A stretch of DNA of 64,000 nucleotides, taken from positions 186,001-250,000 of the forward strand of contig JADJKB010000002.1 of NCBI GenBank assembly GCA_016706225.1, read 5' to 3'. A program made the position numbers and the translations under genes. The stretch's first letter is position 1; each line of letters opens with the position of its first letter. The DNA comes from Myxococcales bacterium. GTDB lineage: Bacteria; Myxococcota_A; Polyangia; Polyangiales; Polyangiaceae. This document shows, one piece after another, positions 33,128 to 41,119 of this stretch. The notes under the pieces were generated by a model. It saw nothing but the letters and a program-made list of their open reading frames with translations, searched no databases and had not been told where the DNA came from.

Positions 33128-33910
33128 ATGAACCCGGCAGGAATCATCACGCTGCTCACGGATTTCGGGACCAAGGATCCGTTCGTCGGTGTCATGCACG
33201 CAGTGATCTTGTCGCGCTTCCCGGCGGCGCGGGTCGTCGACCTGTCGCACGGTGTTGCGCCGCAAGCGGTGGAGGAAGCGGCGTTCTGGCTCGAGCGCTG
33301 CTTTCGTCGCTTCCCCGCCGGTACGATCCACGTTGCGGTGGTCGATCCGGGGGTGGGGACTTCGCGAGCCGCGCTCGTCGTCGAAGCGCTGGGGCACGGC
33401 TTCGTTGGGCCGGACAATGGGCTGCTCGGCGCAATTTCCGGGTTGCCCGCTGCCAGCGTGCGCGAGATCGATCTGGGGCAGGTCGGACTGCCGGAGCCGT
33501 CTCGGACGTTTCACGGTCGGGACGTGTTTGCGCCGGTTGCCGCCGAGCTTGCCGCGGGCAGGCTGAAGTTCTCCGACGTCGGACCTGCTCGAGTTGCGCG
33601 GACTCTCGCCGACGCTTCGCCACGAGCCGGCTCGGATGGAGTGACGGGTCGTGTCGTCAGCGTCGATCACTTCGGAAACTTGATCACCAACCTGGAGGCG
33701 ACTGACCTGGCCCGCTTCTCACGCCCCGTGGTCCGCGTCGGCGTGCGCGAGGTCCCCGTGCTCGGGACCTACGCCGAAGTCTCGGAAGCTGAACCCGTGG
33801 CCGTCGTCAGCTCCTTCGATACGCTGGAGGTTTCGCTGCGCAACGGCCGTGCGGCGGATTTTTTCGGCGTCGGCCGTGGCGCAGAAGTAAGCCTGCGACA
33901 GGCGCGCTAG
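33128..33910 (+). CDS. SAM hydrolase / SAM hydroxide adenosyltransferase (DUF62)
   Basis: 260 residues. The family hydrolyses S-adenosylmethionine to adenosine and methionine; fluorinase and chlorinase are relatives. Visible motifs: 'ITLLTDFGTKDPFVGVMHAV' with the SAM-binding Asp, 'VVDLSHGV', 'IHVAVVDPGVGT' and 'GPDNGLL', then 'FHGRDVFAPVAAELA' and the C-terminal barrel with 'VDHFGNLITNL' and 'SFDTLEVSLRNG'. All hallmark residues of the hydrolase group (Asp-Arg-His type: D in TDFG, R in GRD, H in DHFGN) are present. Cytosolic. Neighbours give no pathway hint. Confidence 0.92.
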   Translation: MNPAGIITLLTDFGTKDPFVGVMHAVILSRFPAARVVDLSHGVAPQAVEEAAFWLERCFRRFPAGTIHVAVVDPGVGTSRAALVVEALGHGFVGPDNGLLGAISGLPAASVREIDLGQVGLPEPSRTFHGRDVFAPVAAELAAGRLKFSDVGPARVARTLADASPRAGSDGVTGRVVSVDHFGNLITNLEATDLARFSRPVVRVGVREVPVLGTYAEVSEAEPVAVVSSFDTLEVSLRNGRAADFFGVGRGAEVSLRQAR

Positions 33911-33988
33911 CGCGGGGGTTGGCCGCCGGAGATCGCCCCCCACCCAATTGCGAGTACGGTAGAGACGTCTCAAGCGGAGTGCCCCAAC

Positions 33989-36838
33989 ATGCGAGCTCGT
34001 CCTTCGATTTTGGTCCTGTCGTCGTTGTTCAGCGCGCAGCTGTTCGCCTGCGCCCCCGCCGTGGCCCAACCTGCCAAGGCCGCGCCAGCAAAGACCGCCG
34101 GGAAAAAGCCGGCGCCGGTCGCGGATCGATTGAAGGCGGGCCGCGAGGCGCTCGAAGCCAGCAAGTACGCTGACGCCGAGGCGCATTTTCGCGCCGCGCT
34201 CGGCGGTGGCAAACGCGCGGAGGCCGAGCTTGGCCTGGCGGAGACGCTGCTTTCGACGGGGCGATATGCCGACGCTGTGGCGGCCGCAGGTCGCGCTGGC
34301 AAAGGCAAGACCCTGAAGGCCGAAGCGGCCTGGGTCGAAGGCGAGGCGTTGCGCCGCCAGGGCAAGATCGCCGAGGCCGAGGCCGCGCTGCGCAAGGTGG
34401 AGAAAGATCCTGACGCGCGGCGCGCGCGACTGTTGCTCGGAGAGGTGCTGCTCGAACGCGGCGCGGAGCAGGACGCCGAAGCCGTGCTGATGACGATCAT
34501 CAACGACTACAACGACGACAAGATCCCGAAGAGCGACGGTCCAGGTCTGTCGCTGGTCGGGCGTGCCGCCCACCTGCTGCGCTCTCCGCGGGACGCCAAC
34601 GACGCCTTCAACGAGTCCGAGCGTGTGCTGAAGGGCGACGTTCAGACCTTGCTCTGGCGGGGTGAGCTGTTCCTCGAAAAGTACGATCCCGGTCACGCTG
34701 AAGAGGTGATCAAGGAGATCTTGGCCAAGGCCCCGGATCACCCGGAAGCGAACGCCACGATGGCGTTCGTGAAACTCGACCAAGCCTTCGATTTCGACGA
34801 GGCCGAACGTCTGGCGAAGAAGGCACTCGCGGTGAACCCGAAGCTGACCGGCCCCTACGTGGTGCTGGCGGGCATCGCGCTGCGCGACATGGAGCTGGCG
34901 GAGGCCGAGAAACAGGTCGCGGCAGGGCTGAAGAACAATCCTCGTGATCTGGACCTGCTCAGCATGCGCGCGGCAGAACGCTTCTTGGCCGATGACAGCC
35001 CGGGCTTCGAACAGGCCAAGAAGACCGTGCTCACGCTGAACCCGCGCTACACCCGCATGTTCCAGATCATCGGGGATTTCGCCGACTGGGAGCATCGATA
35101 CGACGAGATCGTGAAGATGATGGAAGAGGCGGTGAAGATCGACCGACAGGACGCCAAGGCGCATGCGCAGCTCGGGCTGAACCTGATCCGCGCGGGTCGG
35201 GACGACGACGCGCTGAAGTCGCTGAAGACGGCCTTCGACAAGGATCCGTTCAACGTGCGTGTGTACAACACGCTGAACCTCTACGAGAAGGACATCCCGC
35301 AGAACTACGTCACGGTGAAGCACAAACAGTTCACCTTCCGCTACCACAAGGAAGAGAAGGACATTCTCGAACGCTACGTCCCGGGCATGATGGACACGGC
35401 CTGGCGCAAGTTCGTCAAGGCGTACGGCTTCACGCCCACCACGCCGGTCGGCGTCGAGCTGTACGCGGAGCGACAAAACTTCGCGATCCGCACCAGCGGC
35501 CTGCCTACCACGGCGATCCAGGGGGTTTGTTTCGGCAAAACGCTGGCGTCGATGAGCCCCAAAGAAGAGCATTTCAACCTGGGCATGACGCTGTGGCACG
35601 AGCTGGCGCACGTGTTTCACATCCAGCTCTCGAAGGCCCACGTGCCGCGTTGGTTCACCGAGGGGCTCGCGGAGTACGAGACCCTGTCGGAGCGCCAGGA
35701 GTGGAGTCGCGAGCACGATCCCGATCTCTTTCATGCGCTGCGCGACAACCGTCTGCCGCAGGTCGGCGCGATGACCAAGGCCTTCACGCGCGCCGAAGAG
35801 ATGAACGACGTCGCCACCGCCTACTACGCCTCCAGCCAGATCATGGTCATGCTCGTGAAGCGTCACGGCATGGCGAAGATGGCGGACATGCTCAGGGCGT
35901 GGGGTGATGGGACGGCGACACCAGACGTCGTGCAGAAGGTGCTCGGCCAGAGCCCCGATGCGCTCGACAAGGAGTTCCGCAGCTGGGCGGAGCAGCGCCT
36001 CGTCCGTTACAAGACCCAGTTCGTTCCGATTTCGCGGACCGGCTCCTACGAAAAGGCCAAAGCCGAGGCGGAGAAGGCCGCGAAGGATCCGATGAAGCAG
36101 ACGGTGTTCGCCCTGGCGGCGCTGAAGAGCGGCAAGAAGGACGAAGGTCTGGCTGCGCTCGCGGCGGCGCTCGCCATCGACCCGAAGTTCCCCGATGCCA
36201 TCTGGATCAAGGCTCGGATGGCGCTCGGGAAGAAGGAGGTTCCCGCGGCGGAGAGCCTGCTCAAGAGCCTGGTCGACGGCAAGAACGATGGCTTTGCGGT
36301 GCAGATGGCGCTGGCTGACGTCGCGGAGGCAAGGGGTGACGCCGCCGGCATGAAACAGGCGTTCCAGAACGCCCACAGCCTGGACCCGATGGCGTCGGAG
36401 CCCATCCAGGCGTTGGTCGATCTCGCCAAGAAACAGGGCAAGGCGGACGAAGAGCTGGCGGGACTCAGCGAGCTCGCAAAGCTCGAAGAGCACGACGGCC
36501 GCGTGCACCGACGGCTGATGCGCGCGCTGCTCGACAAGAAGAAATACAAGGAGGCCAAGGCTGCCGGTGAAGCGGCCGTGTGGGTCGAGGTGAACGGCCT
36601 CGCGACCCACGCGCTCTTCGCCGAGGTGCTGGTCGCGAACAAGATGATTCCGCGCGCGGTCTACGAGCTCGAGAGCGCGGTCCTGTGTCCCGGTCGCCCG
36701 AAGGAGAAGGCGGACGCCCACGCACAGCTGGCGGAGACCTACTTGCTGGTGCCGAATCGCCCGGCCGCGCAGAAACACGCGGCCTTGGCCCGGAAGCTCG
36801 ATCCGGAGAACGCCCGCCTGAAGAAGCTGAAGCTCTGA
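33989..36838 (+). CDS. Exported TPR protein with gluzincin peptidase domain
   Basis: 949 residues. Signal peptide to about residue 27 (SLFSAQLFACAPAVAQ). TPR-like helical repeats span about 45-430 and again 680-945; typical units are 'GREALEASKYADAEAHFRAA' and 'AHAQLGLNLIRAGRDDDALK'. Between them lies a zinc peptidase core, 'LWHELAHVFHIQL' (HExxH near residue 536) followed by 'WFTEGLAEYE', which carries the third ligand Glu as in peptidase MA/M1-like gluzincins. Myxobacterial genomes carry several such TPR-peptidase fusions; substrates are not established. It lies 1 bp from the convergent Cys-repeat lipoprotein gene. Confidence 0.85.
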   Translation: MRARPSILVLSSLFSAQLFACAPAVAQPAKAAPAKTAGKKPAPVADRLKAGREALEASKYADAEAHFRAALGGGKRAEAELGLAETLLSTGRYADAVAAAGRAGKGKTLKAEAAWVEGEALRRQGKIAEAEAALRKVEKDPDARRARLLLGEVLLERGAEQDAEAVLMTIINDYNDDKIPKSDGPGLSLVGRAAHLLRSPRDANDAFNESERVLKGDVQTLLWRGELFLEKYDPGHAEEVIKEILAKAPDHPEANATMAFVKLDQAFDFDEAERLAKKALAVNPKLTGPYVVLAGIALRDMELAEAEKQVAAGLKNNPRDLDLLSMRAAERFLADDSPGFEQAKKTVLTLNPRYTRMFQIIGDFADWEHRYDEIVKMMEEAVKIDRQDAKAHAQLGLNLIRAGRDDDALKSLKTAFDKDPFNVRVYNTLNLYEKDIPQNYVTVKHKQFTFRYHKEEKDILERYVPGMMDTAWRKFVKAYGFTPTTPVGVELYAERQNFAIRTSGLPTTAIQGVCFGKTLASMSPKEEHFNLGMTLWHELAHVFHIQLSKAHVPRWFTEGLAEYETLSERQEWSREHDPDLFHALRDNRLPQVGAMTKAFTRAEEMNDVATAYYASSQIMVMLVKRHGMAKMADMLRAWGDGTATPDVVQKVLGQSPDALDKEFRSWAEQRLVRYKTQFVPISRTGSYEKAKAEAEKAAKDPMKQTVFALAALKSGKKDEGLAALAAALAIDPKFPDAIWIKARMALGKKEVPAAESLLKSLVDGKNDGFAVQMALADVAEARGDAAGMKQAFQNAHSLDPMASEPIQALVDLAKKQGKADEELAGLSELAKLEEHDGRVHRRLMRALLDKKKYKEAKAAGEAAVWVEVNGLATHALFAEVLVANKMIPRAVYELESAVLCPGRPKEKADAHAQLAETYLLVPNRPAAQKHAALARKLDPENARLKKLKL

Positions 36839-36839
36839 G

Positions 36840-37841
36840 TCAGCCGGGGCAGGACGCCGACAGACACGCCTTGACCTCGGGCCCGCAGAACTTCTGGGCG
36901 CACTGGATGATGCTGCCTGGGCCGCTGGCGCAGTCCGAGATCTCGCTGATGTGCTGGTACGCGCAGTTCAGCGTCTGGTCGACGAAGAATTGCACGTCGG
37001 CGCAGCCTTTTGCCACGCAGTTGGCGACGCAAGTGATGCTGAACTCGGGCGGTTCCTGCTGCAGCTGAACGCAGCCGAGCGCGCAGGTCACGATCTGGAA
37101 ACACGAGACCAGCTCGCAGTCGCCGCAATCCTGGTGACAGTTCGAGCAGGTCTCGAACTGGTCTGCCTCACATTTCCCGTTACCGCACACGCTGCACACA
37201 CCACAGTCCTGCGTACACGACGCGCAGGTCTCGCTGCCGGCGCATTTGCCGTCGCCGCAGCCTGCGCACTTGCCGCAATCTTCCGGGCAAGTGAAACACG
37301 ACTCGCCGTTGGCCTGGCTGCAACTGCCGTTGCCACAGCTCTCGCATTTTCCACAATCGGGGGCGCAAGACTGACAGGTCTCGGGCAGTTTGCAGAAGCC
37401 ATCACCACAGGTCGGGCATGCGCCGCAATCTTCGGAGCACGAGAGACAGCTCTCGCTCGGGTCGCAGCTGCCGTTCCCGCAGGTCGAACATAGGCCGCAG
37501 TCCTCGGGGCACGAGTCACAGCTCTCGTCCGGGTCGCACGTGCCGTCGTCGCAGGTCTTGCACAGGCCGCAGTCGAGGGGGCAAGAGCTGCAAGACTCGC
37601 CGCCCTTGCACTTGCCGTCGCCGCAGGCGACGCCCGAGTCCGAGCCGCCCGAACCGCCGACTCCGGCGTCATCATCGAGCGAGCGCAACCCGGTCCGGGT
37701 GCCGCAACCGGGTGCCAGTGTGACCGCGGCGAATAGCACCGTGACGACTACGACGGCGAAGCGGGCGGTTCTCACCCGGCGATTGTACCGGGCCTGTGGG
37801 TCGCTGCCCATTCGCGGGCGAACTCCGGCGGCTTCCATCAT
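36840..37841 (-). CDS. Lipoprotein with seven Cys-rich repeats
   Basis: 333 residues from ATG 37841, which overlaps the stop of the sigma-54 regulator gene (ATGA). Starts further in (before 'RTARFAVVVV') would give a shorter signal peptide. Lipobox region 'VTLAPGC'. Seven consecutive repeats of about 24-28 residues follow, of form C-G-[DN]-G-x-C-x(3-6)-E-[ST]-C-x-x-C-x-x-D-C-G-x-C, each with six or seven Cys. The C-terminal 75 residues have eight more Cys ('SCFQIVTCALGCVQLQ'). Such disulfide-rich repeats are common in myxobacterial surface proteins; function unknown. Confidence 0.82.
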   Translation of the reverse strand: MMEAAGVRPRMGSDPQARYNRRVRTARFAVVVVTVLFAAVTLAPGCGTRTGLRSLDDDAGVGGSGGSDSGVACGDGKCKGGESCSSCPLDCGLCKTCDDGTCDPDESCDSCPEDCGLCSTCGNGSCDPSESCLSCSEDCGACPTCGDGFCKLPETCQSCAPDCGKCESCGNGSCSQANGESCFTCPEDCGKCAGCGDGKCAGSETCASCTQDCGVCSVCGNGKCEADQFETCSNCHQDCGDCELVSCFQIVTCALGCVQLQQEPPEFSITCVANCVAKGCADVQFFVDQTLNCAYQHISEISDCASGPGSIIQCAQKFCGPEVKACLSASCPG

Positions 37842-39214
37842 TCTTCTGGCTCGTCTTTGCCGCGCAGGCCGAGGGCTTTCGCTTTTTTGTAGAGGTGGCT
37901 CCGCTCGAGCCCGAGGGCGCGCGCGGTCGCCGCCATCTGCCCCGTGTGGTGCGCCATCGCCTCTTCCAAGATCGTGCGCTCGGCTTCCTCCACCAGCACA
38001 CGAAACGGGATCCCGGGACGATACAGCCCCGCGTTCCCCGGGGATGCCGACATGCCGAGGGATCGCGCCACGTCGTCAGCCGTGATCTGGTCGTCGGGGC
38101 TCAGGATGACCAGGCGTTCGATCAGGTTCCTGAGCTCGCGCACGTTGCCAGGGAATGCGTGCCGCGTCAGGGCCTCGACCGCGGAAGGCTCCAGTGAGAC
38201 GCCCGGTCTGGCATTGGCTCGCGCCGCTTGCGTGAGGAAGTGGCTGGCCAAGAGCGGAGTGTCCTCGCGCCGCGCCCGCAACGGCGGCAACTCGAGCGGC
38301 AGCACGTTCAGGCGGTCGTAGAGGTCGGGGCGAAATTGCCCCTCACGACACGCCGCGATCAAGTCGCGGTTGGTCGCGGCGACGACTCGCACGTCCACCT
38401 TCAAGACGTCGTTGCCACCAACGCGCTCGATCTCCCGCTCTTGAAGCACACGCAGGAGCTTTGCCTGCATCGCGAGCGGCATGTCCCCCACTTCGTCCAG
38501 GAACAACGTGCCGGCGTGGGCCCGCTCGAACTTTCCGCGGCGCTGTTTGGTTGCACCGGTGAACGCGCCCGCCTCGTGACCAAACAGCTCACTCTCGATG
38601 AGATCGGCAGGAATAGCCGCGCAATTCAGCTTTTCGTAGGGGCCCTTCGCGCGCGGGGACGCCCGGTGAATGGCGCGAGCGACGAGCTCTTTTCCGGTGC
38701 CTCGTTCCCCCGTGATGAGCACGCTCGCCGCAGCCTTGGCGGCGCGAGTCACGTGCTCACGTAGCTCCTTCATCGCGCGGCTCTCGCCGATGAGGTCGTC
38801 GAAGAACCCCGCCTCGGCCCGCAGTTCGGCTGCCTCCTCCTCGGCCCGCATCAGGCGCAGGGTGTTCTCCAGGACGACCAGCAGTCGGTCCGTCGACACC
38901 GGTTTTTCCAGGAAATCGAGCGCACCGAGGCGGGTCGCCCGCACCGCCGTGTCGATGGTGGCGTGACCACTCATCATGATGACGGGTGTGTCCACGCCGG
39001 ACTTTCGCAGCCGCTCGAGCAGCTCGATGCCGTTACCGTCGGGCAACGACACGTCGAGCAGGAGCACGTCGTAGGTCTTCTTGGCGAGGCGTTCGAGAGC
39101 CAAGCCGACACCCCCCGCGACGTCGACGGTGTAGCCCTCCAGCGACAACGCCTTCTTCAGGGTGTTCAGGATCGAGGGCTCGTCGTCCACGACGAGGACT
39201 TGGCCGCGAGGCAT
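37838..39214 (-). CDS. NtrC-type sigma-54 response regulator
   Basis: 458 residues from ATG 39214. The receiver domain (1-120) has acidic pocket 'VVDDEP', phospho-acceptor Asp54 in 'LLLDVSLPDGNG', 'MSGHAT' and 'FLEKP'. The AAA+ domain (about 140-375) has Walker A 'GERGTGKE', sigma-54 contact loop 'GAFTGATK' and 'GTLFLDEVGDMP'. The C-terminal Fis-type HTH is 'GQMAATARALGLERSHLYKK'. Intact GAFTGA means it should activate sigma-54 promoters. No histidine kinase gene is adjacent. It is translationally coupled to the Cys-repeat lipoprotein and divergent from the DUF4388 gene. Confidence 0.95.
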   Translation of the reverse strand: MPRGQVLVVDDEPSILNTLKKALSLEGYTVDVAGGVGLALERLAKKTYDVLLLDVSLPDGNGIELLERLRKSGVDTPVIMMSGHATIDTAVRATRLGALDFLEKPVSTDRLLVVLENTLRLMRAEEEAAELRAEAGFFDDLIGESRAMKELREHVTRAAKAAASVLITGERGTGKELVARAIHRASPRAKGPYEKLNCAAIPADLIESELFGHEAGAFTGATKQRRGKFERAHAGTLFLDEVGDMPLAMQAKLLRVLQEREIERVGGNDVLKVDVRVVAATNRDLIAACREGQFRPDLYDRLNVLPLELPPLRARREDTPLLASHFLTQAARANARPGVSLEPSAVEALTRHAFPGNVRELRNLIERLVILSPDDQITADDVARSLGMSASPGNAGLYRPGIPFRVLVEEAERTILEEAMAHHTGQMAATARALGLERSHLYKKAKALGLRGKDEPEE

Positions 39215-39358
39215 GGGAAGGCGACCTTGCCAAGCCCGCGGCCCGAGGCCAAGCGGCGGGCGGGCCGGACGGCCAAAGGTCGCGCCCGCGGCGGAAATTT
39301 CCCGAGGGCTTCCGGGCCGGTTCCGCAGCGGCGAGGCTCTGCTAGGCTGACCGCTCTC

Positions 39359-41101
39359 ATGTCCAAGCCGACGGCGACAGGAAACCTGGAGACGACGCCG
39401 CTCTCCCAGCTCCTGGTCTACGCCCTCGACAAACAACTGACCGGCTCGTTCGTCTTTCAGGGCAGTGACCGGAAAAAGAGCGCGCTCTACTTCTTGAACG
39501 GAGCGCCGGCGAACGCCAAGACGGGTCAGCCGGTGATCCACCTCGGGCGACTCTTGCTCGAGCTCGGCAAGATCGACGAGGACATTTACAACAAGACGCT
39601 CACCCGCGTGGCGAAGGAGCGCGCGCTGCACGGAAAGTTGTTGGTCGAGGCGCGAGCGCTCGACCAAGAGACCCTCGATGCGGCGCTGTCCGAGCAGCTT
39701 CAGCGTCAGGTTCTGTGGATGTTCTCGCTGGGACCGCAGACCGCCTACGGCTTCTACGCGGATCAGAATTTTCTGGAACGCTGGGGCGGCGGGCCGGTGC
39801 AGCTCGAACCGTTGAAGTTGATTTGGCGCGGCATTCGTCGCTACGAGAACTTGAAACGGATCGACGCGGCCGTCGGCAAGCTCGGGTCGCGAGTGCTGCG
39901 GCTGCACTCCCATGCCCAGCTCGCACGGTTTCAGTTCTCGGACGCCGAGCGTCCCGTGCTCGACGTGCTGCGTGCCAAACCGCAGCCGCTGGACGAGCTC
40001 GTGGCGAGCGGAGTCGGTGATCCGTCCGACGTGAAACGCATGGTCTATACGCTGATGATCACGCGTCACCTCGATCTGGGTGTTCCGCCGCTCGGCGTCC
40101 CGAGCGGCGCTGCAGGCATGCCTCCCCCCGCCCGCCCAGCAGCGCGCCAGGCGGCGGCGCCTCCCGCACCTCCCGCAGGTCGCCGCATGCCAGCGCCCGT
40201 CGAGGTGTCGGTGAGCGACGAACCCTCGATCCCTTCGTTCCCGCTCGGGTCGTCTCCGTCGTCGGCGGGCCCGCCTTCGAGTCGTGGCGCGCCGGACTCG
40301 GTCCGTGGCAGCGAGCCGGCGCCCCTCGCCGAGTTTCGCCGCGAGCTCAACGTGCGCCTGGAGGCCGCACCCAGTCAGAACTACTACGAGATGCTGGGTG
40401 TGCCCGTGAAGTCGGCGAGCGCCGAGATCTCTGCGGCCTTCTACCAGCTCGCGAAGAAGTGGCATCCGGATCGGCTGAGCCCCGATTTCGCGCCCGTGCG
40501 CGAAGAAGCGATGAAGCTCTTCAGCAAGATGACCGAGGCGCACCAGACGCTGACCGACGAGCAGCGGCGCCGTGACTACGACGAGCTGGTCCGAGACGGC
40601 GGCGGCACCGAGGTCGAGCAGGAAGAGGTCAACAAGATCATGGGGGCCGTCCTCGCCTACCAGAAAGCCACGGTTTATTTCCGAAAGGGCAACCTCGCGG
40701 AAGCCGAGACGCTGGCGCGGCAGGCCAAGGACGACGACCCGGCACAGGCGGAGTATCTGGCGCTCTGGGTGCAATGTGTTTCGCAGAGGCCGGAGCGCGC
40801 GGCGAAGGGGGACTGGCACGAGTTCATCACCATGATGGATGACGCCGTGAAGCGCGAACCCGAGAACGAACGCGTGCGCATGGCTCGTGGCGAGCTCTTG
40901 AAGCGAGCAGGCCAGCTCGAGCTAGCCGTGAAGGACTTCCACTGGGTCGCCCGACGGAACCCGAACAACCTCGACGCTACGCGCGAGGTTCGCCTCTTCA
41001 CCATGCGCGGCGGCGACGCCCCGTCGAACAAACGGTCGATTGCGCCCGGCAAGGGCAAAGAAGAAAAAGGCGGGCTGCTCGGGAAGTTCTTCAAGCGCTG
41101 A
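39359..41101 (+). CDS. DUF4388 and DnaJ J-domain protein with TPR-like tail
   Basis: 580 residues. N-terminal DUF4388-type domain (about 5-110; 'GNLETTPLSQLLVYALDKQL', 'ALYFLNGAPANAKTG'), a winged-helix-like middle, a Pro/Ala/Ser-rich linker (about 245-325), then a J domain (about 338-405, 'NYYEMLGVPVKSASAEISAA' and intact HPD in 'KKWHPDRL') and TPR-like helices with basic end 'KGGLLGKFFKR'. J domains stimulate Hsp70. DUF4388 proteins in myxobacteria are often tied to regulation or motility. Divergent from the sigma-54 regulator with 144 bp between starts. Confidence 0.85.
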   Translation: MSKPTATGNLETTPLSQLLVYALDKQLTGSFVFQGSDRKKSALYFLNGAPANAKTGQPVIHLGRLLLELGKIDEDIYNKTLTRVAKERALHGKLLVEARALDQETLDAALSEQLQRQVLWMFSLGPQTAYGFYADQNFLERWGGGPVQLEPLKLIWRGIRRYENLKRIDAAVGKLGSRVLRLHSHAQLARFQFSDAERPVLDVLRAKPQPLDELVASGVGDPSDVKRMVYTLMITRHLDLGVPPLGVPSGAAGMPPPARPAARQAAAPPAPPAGRRMPAPVEVSVSDEPSIPSFPLGSSPSSAGPPSSRGAPDSVRGSEPAPLAEFRRELNVRLEAAPSQNYYEMLGVPVKSASAEISAAFYQLAKKWHPDRLSPDFAPVREEAMKLFSKMTEAHQTLTDEQRRRDYDELVRDGGGTEVEQEEVNKIMGAVLAYQKATVYFRKGNLAEAETLARQAKDDDPAQAEYLALWVQCVSQRPERAAKGDWHEFITMMDDAVKREPENERVRMARGELLKRAGQLELAVKDFHWVARRNPNNLDATREVRLFTMRGGDAPSNKRSIAPGKGKEEKGGLLGKFFKR

Positions 41102-41119
41102 GCGTCCGACGCTGCATTA

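Noticed and set aside
33719..36778. 1019-codon open frame on the minus strand antisense to the TPR peptidase
   Set aside because: Its His/Leu/Arg-rich composition is typical of a shadow frame. The plus strand has a signal peptide, TPRs and HExxH.
39215..40819. Open frame extending the sigma-54 regulator by 535 codons antisense to the DUF4388 gene
   Set aside because: The regulator starts cleanly at ATG 39214 with the receiver domain. The extension has no domain content and opposes a real gene.
41102..41119. AGCGTC-C-GACGCT palindrome as a terminator between convergent genes
   Set aside because: It has a one-base loop and no T run on either side. It is too weak to call.
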